Positions 11,155 to 19,633 of a DNA stretch of 20,821 bases are shown piece by piece. Origin of the DNA: Folioceros fuciformis (taxonomy: Eukaryota > Anthocerotophyta > Anthocerotopsida > Anthocerotales). The DNA lies in contig JBNGIO010002537.1 in NCBI GenBank assembly GCA_049999805.1, positions 1-20,821 on the forward strand, in the 5' to 3' direction. Every line of letters starts with the position of its first letter. The stretch's first letter is position 1. The notes under the pieces are model-generated. The model was not told the origin of the DNA and did no database searches. It was given only the letters and a program-made list of their open reading frames with translations. Made by a program: the position numbers and the translations under genes.

Positions 11155-12060
11155 TCAAAATTTTGAAAACAGAGTTCTAATTTGTTCTAAGCTTACGAAA
11201 AGAACCATTGCAAATGGCCCCTGTCTAGCAACAGTTGGAATGAAACCTTTGTACAAGGCCATAGGTCCTTCCAACCTTATTGTTTTGATTGCACAATCGA
11301 GTGCCCCTCTGTAAGGTGGAGGTTGCCCTTTTCCTACCTTCATATTCATCAACCTTGTTTTCACCACATCAATAGGGTTGGTGGTTATAGAGGCGACAAA
11401 GCCAGCTAAAAAACTTGCTGCCATGTGCATGCCAATACCATCAGCTAGGAGCTCTTTAGAAACTATCTTCTCCTTGAAGTAGTCGTATGAAGCGAGTTGA
11501 GAAGCTGTCACTAACATTGCCCTATGCACCGTAGGAGTTGAACCTGTCCAAAGTGAGGCAACACCTTCTTTTTTAATCATGCTTCCAATAGCATCTACCG
11601 CACCTTTGTAGTTTCTTCTATGTTGAGGAGGAAGTCTGCCATCTGCTTGCATCCTAACCATTGCGACATCTGCAGGATTACCAACGGTAGCTCCTATTGC
11701 TCCTGCAAATAAACCAGCGGCTACATTTTTTTGGAGAGTCACTTGACTAGCATCTGCAGGATCTGACCATTGTAGCTTGATCATGTCATATATTCCCATT
11801 CTTGTAGAAGAATAAAGAAGCTGCCTTAACATAGCTGCGGATACTCCTGAGTATAGAGCCTGGACTCCTTCTGTCTGCACTAATTTCCAAGCAACAGCAA
11901 GAGGCCCATGAGTTGCAGCCCTAGTTGCTACTCCAACTACTCCAGCAAGTGTTGCCTCTCCTTGCAATTGCATTCGCACTTTGATCAAATCCAATGGGTG
12001 AGTTACCGTAGCTGCAATCACAGAGGCTAGTCCACCCTCTACAAATCCTTTCCATCCCAT
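11155..12060 (-). CDS. DIC: Mitochondrial dicarboxylate carrier (DIC/uncoupling-protein family), intronless
   Basis: Inner-mitochondrial-membrane transporter of the mitochondrial carrier family. Plant DICs exchange malate, oxaloacetate, succinate, phosphate and sulfate. The 301-residue product has the three-fold carrier repeat: HPLDLIK with Pro22, NPADVAMVR with Pro129 and NPIDVVKTR with Pro229. Family strings are YSGVSAAMLRQLLYSSTRMG, VRMQADGRLP, RAMLVTASQLASYD and LYKGFIPTVARQGPFAMVLF. The start at 12060 (MGWKGFVEGG) matches the usual DIC N-terminus (MGLKGFAEGG type). The open frame continues 47 codons upstream, but that part does not resemble a carrier and is probably leader. The CDS has no intron, as in Arabidopsis DIC genes. 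It is about ten residues shorter than typical, mainly in the first matrix loop. No disruptions. Confidence 0.93.
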   Translation of the reverse strand: MGWKGFVEGGLASVIAATVTHPLDLIKVRMQLQGEATLAGVVGVATRAATHGPLAVAWKLVQTEGVQALYSGVSAAMLRQLLYSSTRMGIYDMIKLQWSDPADASQVTLQKNVAAGLFAGAIGATVGNPADVAMVRMQADGRLPPQHRRNYKGAVDAIGSMIKKEGVASLWTGSTPTVHRAMLVTASQLASYDYFKEKIVSKELLADGIGMHMAASFLAGFVASITTNPIDVVKTRLMNMKVGKGQPPPYRGALDCAIKTIRLEGPMALYKGFIPTVARQGPFAMVLFVSLEQIRTLFSKF

Positions 12061-12788
12061 TGCATCTCTCAATTGCCAACAACAGCAAGCTATGGTAAGA
12101 TTTGACCTAAGAAAAACCAATAATGAGAAGCCTAGGTTTCCGCTATGTAGTACTCTAGAGGATAGATATCCTTGGTGCGCAACCAAAAGTTCTTGCACCA
12201 ATTTAAGACGCGGAGCAAGATTGTTCTAACTTCCCATGCTGTGCATGATTTATCATTAAAGATTGAAAACTTGATTATCTTTGTACAGATATCTCCAAAA
12301 CCAAGGTGATTGATCTTGTTCAATTTCCATAATCTACTCACGATCTTACCTGGGATGGTGGAGTCTGCAAAGAAAATACCACAAATTTTCTCCACAATTC
12401 CAACATGCTCTCTTAATAGGTTCCAGTTCATGAAAACTTGAGTCCACGCTACACGCAAAACAAGCACTATACAGGTTTCCAAAATAGTTTTCGTACGCGT
12501 ACAATGTGGACTGCGAAGACTGTTCAACGGCGTGGGTGCATGGGAGAAGGAGGCCATGGCCAAGCTTCTCCCACCGCAGTCGTAGATATGGAGGGCCGCT
12601 TTATTCGATACGCATGGATGGAGCAGGGCGAAGAATGGAGGGTTTGGGAACGAACTAAAGGAGCATACATAACAAATGACCTAGGTGGACACCTAACCTG
12701 ACTTTCAAAACTAAGATTTAAAAATGAGATTTTCCTGCCCATTCTTGTGGCCGGTGGCATTCGCCGCCCTTCCTCGCTTGGGGGCGCC
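12061..12788. promoter_or_regulatory. Shared divergent promoter region between DIC and CGLD27-like genes
   Basis: The two genes are head-to-head with 728 bp between start codons. The half next to the carrier is AT-rich, and the half next to the CGLD27-like gene is GC-richer. On the minus strand a pyrimidine stretch ending CTTAG near 12110 could be the acceptor of a 5'-leader intron of the carrier. On the plus strand TTTAAAAA at about 12717 is a possible TATA-like element. A minus-strand open frame (12557-12132) begins MASFSHAPTPLNS but has no recognisable domain; it could be leader or chance. Confidence 0.45.
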
Positions 12789-12831
12789 ATGGCTGCCACC
12801 TCGACTCTTCTTCCAAGCAAATTGCCAGTAG
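12724..12831 (+). other. Possible overlapping upstream ORF of the CGLD27-like gene
   Basis: An ATG at 12724, 65 nt before the CGLD27-like start, opens a 35-codon frame ending at TAG (12829-12831). It overlaps the main start codon out of frame. Its context (AAAATGA) has a purine at -3. It matters only if transcription begins upstream of 12724, which the sequence does not show. Confidence 0.35.
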
Positions 12832-14171
12832 GAGGAGCACGCATTTGCTGCGACCCTACACCCAAGATCACGTATTCGACGTTGTGGCGGGCTCCAGTCA
12901 GTAGCCATGTCCTGCCTGCAGCAAGTATGGGGTCTGAATTGCGAAATTATGGTTGCAATTTGGTAGGGAACTTGGGATACGGATGGTGCTTGAGCTTGAA
13001 GTTGCTCCACCGTCGTCAATTTGCTTGTAAGAGCGTTGGGAGGGCTCTCTGCATTGAGGCTCGGGCTAGGAAAGGTCGGAATGGGAGCGGAGGGAGAGGA
13101 GGGGACAGAGTCCCCAACTTGGATCCTCTGTACGCAGATGGCAGCCAGCGGGTGGAGTGTCCCGTTCCTTGGGAACAACAGCCAGTGAATGAGTATCAGG
13201 TGTTGCTGCAGTCATTTATGTTCGCTTGGGCCGCGGAGGATGTGAAGACGTTTTCCTTGAAGCTGGCTGCCATAGGTGTGGCCGTGGCGGGGCTCCTGGG
13301 ATGGCCAATCGCTGCCGTAAGCATCAGCCAAGGTGACGAGCCGTGGAAGTGTACCCTGGCAGCCATTTGTGCGGGAATTGTGGCCTCCACGTTGGTTGCA
13401 GTCAGGCTCTACATTGGTTGGTCCCATGTTGGAAATCGCCTCTTCAGCGCCACCGTCGAGTGTACGCCTCCTGTCCCGGTTGCGTGACTAACCTATGAAT
13501 CTGAATCCAGTGAGTTCACCTCGGTTGGCTACGTCCCGACCTCGGTGTGTATGCCTTACAATCAGGCGTTACTGTAGCCAACCAGAGTGTCATAGCGTGC
13601 CAAGTTCTTGATGACATTTCAGACGAAGTTCTCACCTCCAGTTCCCGCTCTACGCTTCGCTTGTGCTGCAGATGAGGAGAGTGGATGGTACGATGGAGAG
13701 GTATTTCAGCTTGAGCTCGATTTTGTGAAGCCACTCGTTTCCATCGCTCTAACACGAGGCATGCCGTGCAGGTCTGGGCGAAACCTAGGGAAGTCATTAC
13801 TCGTGATCGGCTTCTTGGAGTTCACGAGGTAAGTAGCTTGGGCAGCTATTGGCCAAACAACAGCTTCGGAGTGGAGTTGCTGCCTACCAAATCTCTCACG
13901 CACCCGTCGTGGACTGCATCAGGTGAAGCCAGTTCTGAACAGGTTAAAGGGCACGTTAACTGCTCTCGGCCTATCCCTAACAGCCTGCATCCTCCTTTTT
14001 CTGAGCGTCCACGAGTCCGCTCCGCGCTACACGGCTGATGTACTCGAAGACGAAGGCCCTGAAGTGAGCATCGGGTCCCCTTACAGCGACGCGTCTGCAC
14101 GACTATTCGAACCGGAGGCATTCGGCAACGAGGATCAGCCATTCTCAAGCCTCCCTGATTACTGTCGTTGA
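12789..14171 (+). CDS. CGLD27: CGLD27/Ycf36-like chloroplast protein (DUF1230), four exons
   Basis: Plastid membrane protein of the CGLD27 (Conserved in the Green Lineage and Diatoms 27) / Ycf36 family. It has been linked to iron deficiency and photoprotection in algae and plants; its biochemistry is unknown. Exons: 12789-13461, 13672-13700, 13772-13828, 13923-14171, joining in frame to 335 residues. The start ATG sits in an excellent context (GCCATGG). Residues 1 to about 95 look like a chloroplast transit peptide (Ser/Leu/Arg-rich, few acidic residues). The family core starts at CPVPWEQQPVNEY (residue 124). Then come two hydrophobic helices (about 156-178 and 188-211), the string VEYEESGWYDGEVWAKPREV, RDRLLG, and a third helix (about 263-282). 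The last 45 residues form an acidic, Ser/Pro-rich tail. Exon 2 is a 29-nt micro-exon. The donor of exon 1 is GAGT|GTACG, required to complete the Tyr codon. Confidence 0.85.
13672..13700 (+). other. 29-nt micro-exon of the CGLD27-like gene
   Basis: This exon encodes only the end of a Tyr codon plus EESGWYDGE. It is bounded by TGCAG upstream and GTATTT downstream. Skipping it would change the frame and delete the conserved GWYDG string. The family pattern EETGWYDGQVWVKPPEVLAR confirms that it is coding. Confidence 0.8.
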
Positions 14172-14224
14172 AAGGTTCAAGATGTTACTGGCAGGCGCAC
14201 CTCTCTTCATTATTAATCGATTTC

Positions 14225-14310
14225 TGGCCCCGCTCCGGGATTCGAACCGGGTGTCAGCTGGAAACACTTCGATGGCACTTTTGTCGTCCACACTAGGCTA
14301 TGGAGCGGGA
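14225..14310 (-). pseudogene. tRNA-like sequence (tRNA pseudogene or SINE-type head) with encoded CCA
   Basis: On the minus strand an 86-nt segment begins TCCCGCTCC and ends GGAGCGGGGCCA. Its ends pair over 8 bp (CCCGCTCC with GGAGCGGG). It contains a perfect B-box, GGTTCGAATCC, and an A-box-like TAGCCTAGTGTGG. A normal cloverleaf fails: the T stem has a C-C mismatch, the D stem does not pair, and I find no 5-bp anticodon stem. No T-run terminator follows the CCA. A working tRNA gene is therefore unlikely. It starts 53 nt after the CGLD27-like stop, antisense to that transcript. Confidence 0.5.
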
Positions 14311-14984
14311 TGAAAGCAACAAATACCCCTTTTCCATGAGGGGGCCGAATCGGCGCCATCGATTTCCTTTCCCGCGGCAAACCAACCGCATGCGCGCCGG
14401 CTTCCGTCTCCTCACTAAGACCGTAAATGTAACAATCCCAGAAAGTCAGTGTACTGTCTGGCAACATGGACAATTGGGGGAAGCACATCTGGGAGACGAT
14501 GCATCGCAGAGGACCGTGCTGGTTGTAGGCCAGCCTCGGGAGACGGAATCGGCATGCATAAATCGATTGCCGTGACCATCAGCATCTCCTTCGATCTTCG
14601 TTTTGTTTTCTCTCAGGTCCGCCCTGACAACTGCAACAACCAGCTGCGAACCTGTGCAGACGACACCCATCCCTGACAACTATGTCTCCCTCTTCGAGCC
14701 TGGACATGGTATCCGTGGAACTGTGACAGTGACTACACATGGCGTAAATCCTTCGTTACCAACAGAGGCGTGCCAATTGAAGTGTTCAAGAGACCGAACG
14801 CAAGAGCCAGTTTCTCGGCAAGCCCATAAAGCACATCTCCCTTCTCACAAACAGACTTCAACGCCAACTACGTGTGAGGTGCGTGGCCTCGTTCTCGCTT
14901 CAGACGTGCATTCGCGCTCTCGACCTTGAGAGCAATATCCTCTCCTTTCTCCTACCAAAAAGAAATTTATGCACCTCCTCACTC
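14311..14984. other. Intergenic region without recognisable gene
   Basis: Open frames of 75-108 codons exist on the plus strand and shorter ones on the minus strand, but they overlap in different frames and have no recognisable motif. I see no repeat or RNA structure here. It separates the tRNA-like element from the 3' end of the PPR pseudogene. Confidence 0.5.
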
Positions 14985-14987
14985 ACC

Positions 14988-16672
14988 TCAAATGGTTGCC
15001 ACTGCAGGTTTTTTGTTGGCTCCTACTAACGTTCTCCGTGTTTCAATCCTGAATACATCAGTCCACCTACCTGCGTCTGCAAAGGCATTCGCCATGAGCA
15101 CGTATGCCGACGCATTCTGGGGGTTCAGTCTAACAATGCTTTCAAAACACCACATCGCCCTCTCTGTTCCCATGACTGTTGCACACATTCAACGAAGACG
15201 TCAAACACACAACATTCGTTTCGCCCTCACATGCTAATAGCATCATCACTGCCTCATCTAAAAGACCCGCACGCCCAAGAAGATCAATCATGCATGTGTA
15301 TTGCTCAATAGTAGCGTTGATCCCATGTTGTTCAGCCATGGAATCCAAGAGCCTGCGACCCTCGAGGACTACTCCCTCATGACTGTATGCCACCAAAAGG
15401 CAAGTAAAAGTAGCACCGCAGGCTGAATACCGGCAACTATCATCTCCTAGAAACAAGCTACCGCTCCCTGACCATCATCGCACGTACCGTACGCAGATAT
15501 CAGGGAGTTCCATGTCACCACACTCTGCCTTCATGCTGTCCAAGACCTGGCGTGCATTTTCCAGTTCACCACATTTAGCGTACTTGTCCACCAGGCTGGT
15601 GCCCAACGGTATGTCATCCAACAGTCCTCTTCCCACAATCTGTGAGTGCCACTGCCTACTCTTTTGTAAAGCACCAGTGCTCCCGCAGGCAGGCCTTCGG
15701 AAGGCAAGCAAAAGTCACATGGTTAGCCAAAGGAGGCCTTCGGAAGGCAAGCAAGAGTCACATGGTTAGCCAAAAGGAGGCCTTCTTGTCCCATTTGTCC
15801 ATACAGAACAAGCGCCTCTTCACCGAGTTCTTGCTGTGCATACCCAGCGATCAGCGCTGTCCATGTCACCACACCCTTCGACGCCAAGGACTCGGAAACC
15901 TCGCGTGCCTCGTGCAGTTCACCACAGTTTGCATACACGTCCACCAGGCAGTTGGCCAACACTACGCTATCCAGCAACGCTCTTTTGACAATCTGTGAGT
16001 GCAGCTGCCCGCCCTTCCGTAAGGCATCAGTGGTTCCACAGGCCTTCAGAAGACAAGCACAAGCGGCATGATCAGCCACAATGAGACCCGCCTTCTCGTT
16101 TTGTCCATACAGTGCTACCGCCTCTTGGCCCAGTCCTTGCCGTTCAAGCCCGGCAATTAGGGCATTCCAAGTCACCACGTCCCTCGAGGCCAAGGTGTTA
16201 CTGGCGTGCATCTTCCAGTTCACCACATTTCGTACGCATGTCCCTTAGGCAGCTGCCCAACATTACGTCATCCAGCAGCCCTTTTTCAACAAGCAAAAGT
16301 GACATGGTTAGCCAAAATCAGCCCCTCCTGTTCCATTCGTCCATACAGAACAAGAGCCTCGTGCCCTAGCCCTTGCTCAGTACGCCCAGCTATCAGGGCA
16401 GTCCATGTCACCACATCCTTCGTATTCATGCTGTCAAAACCCTGCCGTGCATCTTTTAGTCCACCACATTTTTCATACCCAGCAAACAGGGCATTCCATG
16501 TCACCACATCCTTTGCGGCCAAGCTGTCAAAAACATGGCGTGCATCTTTCAGTTCACCTGCGCATTTTGCAGTGTAAAACACAGACTGAGGAGTAGCAAA
16601 GCCTGCTAGCGCCATAGATTCCAGAGCTTCAACAGCCTCAAAAAGCATCCCCTGCTGGCATAACATTCCCAA
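14988..16672 (-). pseudogene. Decayed PLS-class, E-type pentatricopeptide repeat (PPR) gene
   Basis: PPR proteins bind organelle RNA; the PLS class with E motifs mostly serves RNA editing. The minus strand carries the typical repeats (AKDVVTWNALFAGYEKCG, TKDVVTWTALIAG, SRDVVTWNALIAGLERQG, ANCLVDVYANCGELHEAREV, DKYAKCGELENARQVLDSM, EQYTCMIDLLGRAGLLDEAV) and an E-like end (RLNPQNASAYVLMANAFADA). They sit in different frames: about 16672-16286, 16285-16227, 16226-15723, 15711-15475, 15456-15142 and 15188-14988. Clear breaks include a deletion of about 20 codons near 16288, a shift near 16205, a tandem duplication near 15734, shifts near 15524 and 15440, and another near 15160. No DYW domain follows. 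The similar repeats suggest recent expansion from one family. It is almost surely non-functional as a full protein. Confidence 0.88.
15691..15777. repeat. 43/44-bp tandem duplication inside the PPR pseudogene
   Basis: Two copies start at 15691 and 15734 with AGGCCTTCGGAAGGCAAGCA. They differ by one substitution and a 1-bp indel, and a third partial copy (AGGCCTTC) follows at 15778. Each copy contains the palindrome GCCTTCGGAAGGC. The period is not a multiple of three, so the duplication alone breaks the PPR frame. The second copy matches normal PPR coding (ANHVTLACL read on the minus strand). Confidence 0.9.
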
Positions 16673-16700
16673 GACGCCGATTTCCGATCCTGCAACCTCC

Positions 16701-17336
16701 CACGTTCAGGCTTATTCGGAGACCTCGCCTTGGAAGGAGAGGAACCATGACCCATCTGCCTATCCATGGAAACAAGCTGCTCATCAACCTAAGGTGGCCT
16801 ACACCTGACATCTAACCACAGAACTTCGCCTCATGCCTTACGCCGGAAGTCGTCGAGCGGGAGCTCTTCTTATCCCGTCTGTTATCCCACCACACGATGG
16901 GGTCCAGGACAAGCTGCTGCCACAATGGCGAACTCCCTGGCACGCCAGCAACGACCATGGCTGGACATCCCGTCTCCATCCACACATACTCTCCGAAGTG
17001 GAAGTGCTGGGATCTTTACACTGCTGCACATGAATCTCGTTTCCAATCCTGCACGCCTGCGACGTTCAACATTATCAGGAGAGCTGGACTTGGAAGGCGA
17101 GGCACCATGACCCATCTGCATATCCAAGGAAACGAGCTGCTCATCATCAACACAAGCTGACTCCAGCAAGTAAAATGCACTAAGTTAAACGGAGCAGGAG
17201 CACTTGTGGCAACAAATCTGTTGCCATAAGTGCTCCTGCTTTTGCTCCCGGTGACGACCATTGATGGAAAAGCCACCTCAAGCCACACATTTCAGCGCAA
17301 GTGGAAGTGCTTGGCCCCTTACACTGCTGAACCTGA
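16701..17336. repeat. Diverged direct repeats derived from a PPR N-terminal region
   Basis: The segment at about 16701-16790 is repeated, diverged, at about 17061-17150; both carry the block CCATGACCCATCTGC. On the minus strand the copies read DEQLVSMDRQMGHGSSPSK and DEQLVSLDMQMGHGASPSK, so they look like two copies of the same protein N-terminus. A second pair at about 16980-17035 and 17282-17336 shares the blocks GTGGAAGTGCT and TTACACTGCTG. Spacing is roughly 300-360 bp. The first copy adjoins the PPR pseudogene, so these are probably duplicated 5' ends of the same family. Confidence 0.7.
17193..17240. repeat. Near-perfect 22-bp hairpin with a 4-nt loop
   Basis: Arms 17193-17214 and 17219-17240 are complementary over 22 bp with a single G.U wobble in the plus-strand RNA, and the loop is AATC. 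The arm begins AGCAGGAGCACTTGTGGCAA. It lies within the second diverged PPR N-terminal repeat, and the first repeat copy has no such structure. Function is unknown. A palindromic duplication, a small foldback element or a hairpin RNA are all possible. Confidence 0.85.
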
Positions 17337-17678
17337 AGTTGTCGTTCGACAGGGTTCGACCTCCTAAAGTGAGGTGATCACGAGCTCCTGGTGGTACCCC
17401 TGGACGTACACCATGTTGTTCGAACCACGAAGGGTCCGGTTTCCATATTGTGGCCATGGTTCAGGGGCCGCTGGAGGAACAGCAGACTGCGGCAGCCTAT
17501 GTATACTCGTGTCCCAGGCAGATTTTAACTTGGTTTGATAGGTGTAGCCATGGTTAAGGAAACATTAGAGACAGCTGCCGAAATCCCCACGGATGTTGTA
17601 TGAAGCTGCGCCGCTGCTGCTGAGCTGCTCGATACTTGCACTCATGGTGATGCCTGTAAGAGAGGCCAGAAATTGTTT

Positions 17679-17873
17679 TCAGAACAGCCAGTTCACAAGC
17701 AGAGGCTTGGCATTGGCTCCTCCCCCCTGGATTCTCTGAGCGACTCGAGCTGCATATGCAGCGCTCATGTAGTTTACCCAGAACCATAGCGGTTTCTGGG
17801 ATATCTTCTCACAAAATTGTGCGTAAATCACGGTAGTATTTATAACATTGTAAAATGCAGGAATAGTTGACAT
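17679..17873 (-). CDS. Short protein-like ORF, unidentified
   Basis: A 64-codon frame with a true ATG (MSTIPAFYNVINTTVIYAQF) and a composition that looks like real protein: an aromatic-rich, mildly hydrophobic middle (KPLWFWVNYMSAAYAARV) followed by QRIQGGGANAKPLLVNW. I do not recognise a family. Just downstream on the same strand is an acceptor-like CTCTTACAG followed by a 26-codon ATG frame (17645-17565), but I could not find a donor giving a sensible join. It may be a lone exon, a gene fragment or chance. Confidence 0.3.
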   Translation of the reverse strand: MSTIPAFYNVINTTVIYAQFCEKISQKPLWFWVNYMSAAYAARVAQRIQGGGANAKPLLVNWLF

Positions 17874-19633
17874 TTTTTCTAAAAGAAAGTTAGAATTTAT
17901 TTAATAATAGTTAAAACCGTCCTGAAATAAGCCGAATCATACATATCACTGAACCTACTCAATTTGAGTCGTTCCGCATGGAAAGTAGGGGTCGAGGAGT
18001 GGAGGGTGTTGATGAGGTGCCGAGCCAGTGAATGATCTTCGACCTGTTGCCGAGAATCACACACGACTTATCACACTGTTCGCTGCACAGATAGCTTGCT
18101 GTCGTCCGGTCCTTTGTGAGCAAGGGGGAGCACAAACCACTGCAAGAGCAAGTATAAGCAGACGCCACTGCATTGCTTTGTGAGGGGGGACTGCTGCATG
18201 TGCTGGGTGGATCTTTTGGGCCGAGCTAGGGAACTTGATAGCAGACGGTTATGCTATCCCAGATTTCCTTCCAACTGTGGAGCCCACAAACCACCCAACA
18301 CGGAAACTGCCATGCAGGCAATGTCTTGATATGTGTTGTTCTTCGATCTTCCTGCTCCGTAGCCTGGTGCATGTATGTATGCAGTTGAGATCCCGCGGCG
18401 GTGTGCGAGGAATCGAGTTCTGCTGAGGAAAGTTCTACCCTACGTTGGCCCGTACTCAAGGCATGCGGAGGAATTGTCCCGAGCGATTCCGGTATTTCAG
18501 TGGCTCGGACACGTCCCCCGGAACGGAAAAAGGTTCTCATTTTTAGACAAATTGCAGGGGCACTGGATCCCGAAAGGGCAGCTCGGACAAAGAGTTGTGC
18601 ATGTGAAACCGTTTGGGCACCGCAGGTGCACTGGTGGTGTCTGTTATTCGCATACCTTGATTCTAGGACATGCTTGTCGGAGTAGCAGCGAGACATGCTT
18701 GTCAAGGTCTGGCACAAAAGGCAATAAAGTGTATTGGACAGCATGATGCCAGCCGCCCATGAATGTGGCCAGGCGTTACGGTCAGTTGCACACTGAGCTT
18801 TCTTTGATAAGGCTGCTCGGACCCCACTGTTGAGGTCGTGTTTCACTCGGGCAGGACTTTCGGGTCTTCACGGCAAACTCACACCCTTGCGAATTTGACA
18901 TGATAACGTGAGCTGGTGCCAAGATTCCACTTGACCAGACGAGTTTGGTTTAGAAGCAGGGAAGGTATGGTTTGGCAACCGAGACCATGTCTGCAAGACA
19001 AGGAGGGAAGGTGGTTTTGAGCTTGACTCAGGCGGCGAGGATCTCGTCCTTTGTTCCTCCTTGTTGCCACAAACTGGAGTGCAACCGGAGTCGGGATCGC
19101 GATGAAAACGAGTTGGATTTGGTGACCTCCTATGGCATCTAACTTAGTCTAGTTCGAGGACAAACTTCCAAATGAACGAAGTATCTTAAAGTAGCACAAG
19201 AACTTGATTTGTTGTGACCCTCGAGGCTGAGTAAAACAGAGACCGGAGCTGAGGGATAAGAGCGAGTGCATATCCGGCCCGCCTCGTAGGACAATTGTAG
19301 GGCCCGGTGGACAGGTGAGTGGAGGTGGGGGGTGACGACCAGGGTCCGCGTCTCGGACAAAACAACAGACGCGGCAATTTCCAAGAAACCGATGGAATCA
19401 ACTATGGATCTGCCGAAAAAAGCGATGGATCAATACATTGATGAAAAGTCCGACACAACCATGGAGGTGAGGTCTGGCAACAATGATGCAAACCTCCCAC
19501 CCCCGAGAGTCCCTGCGTGCTAACACATGAAGGCAATTGAACTTCAAGCTGAATCATCGCATTGTTATAAAATACGTCTGACCAAGAATCAAAGAGAGAA
19601 AGGTGAGCAAGAGCCCAGCCCCCGACCTCAAAC
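17874..19633. other. Intergenic region without recognisable gene
   Basis: It begins with a short AT-rich tract (17875-17930). A 206-codon frame on the minus strand (18846-18226) overlaps plus-strand frames of 94 and 123 codons; neither strand shows a recognisable motif or family. The part just before 19634 must contain the 3' untranslated region of the hexokinase. No clear polyadenylation signal, poly(A) remnant or repeat was seen. Confidence 0.5.

Noticed and set aside
12061-12201. A 47-codon N-terminal extension of the carrier
   Set aside because: The open frame continues upstream, but the extension (starting at a non-conserved ATG) does not resemble carriers, while MGWKGFVEGG matches the usual start.
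12132-12557. Minus-strand ORF upstream of the carrier as a separate gene or N-terminal exon
   Set aside because: No domain is recognisable, it is in a different frame from the carrier, and dicarboxylate carriers lack an N-terminal extension. Treated as leader or chance.
14225-14250. Primer-binding site of an LTR retrotransposon (plus-strand TGGCCCCGCTCC)
   Set aside because: The tRNA similarity extends over the whole 86 nt and includes both internal promoter boxes; no LTR, polypurine tract or gag/pol sequence is near.
17193-17240. Typical plant microRNA precursor
   Set aside because: The 4-nt loop and 48-nt total length are too short for a usual plant precursor with a mature/star duplex; kept only as an unexplained hairpin.
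18226-18846. 206-codon minus-strand frame
   Set aside because: It overlaps plus-strand frames of similar quality, has no recognisable motif, and its composition does not resemble the neighbouring real genes.
19332-19523. 63-codon plus-strand frame antisense to the hexokinase 3' flank
   Set aside because: Lysine- and methionine-rich short frame with no family resemblance and no supporting signals.
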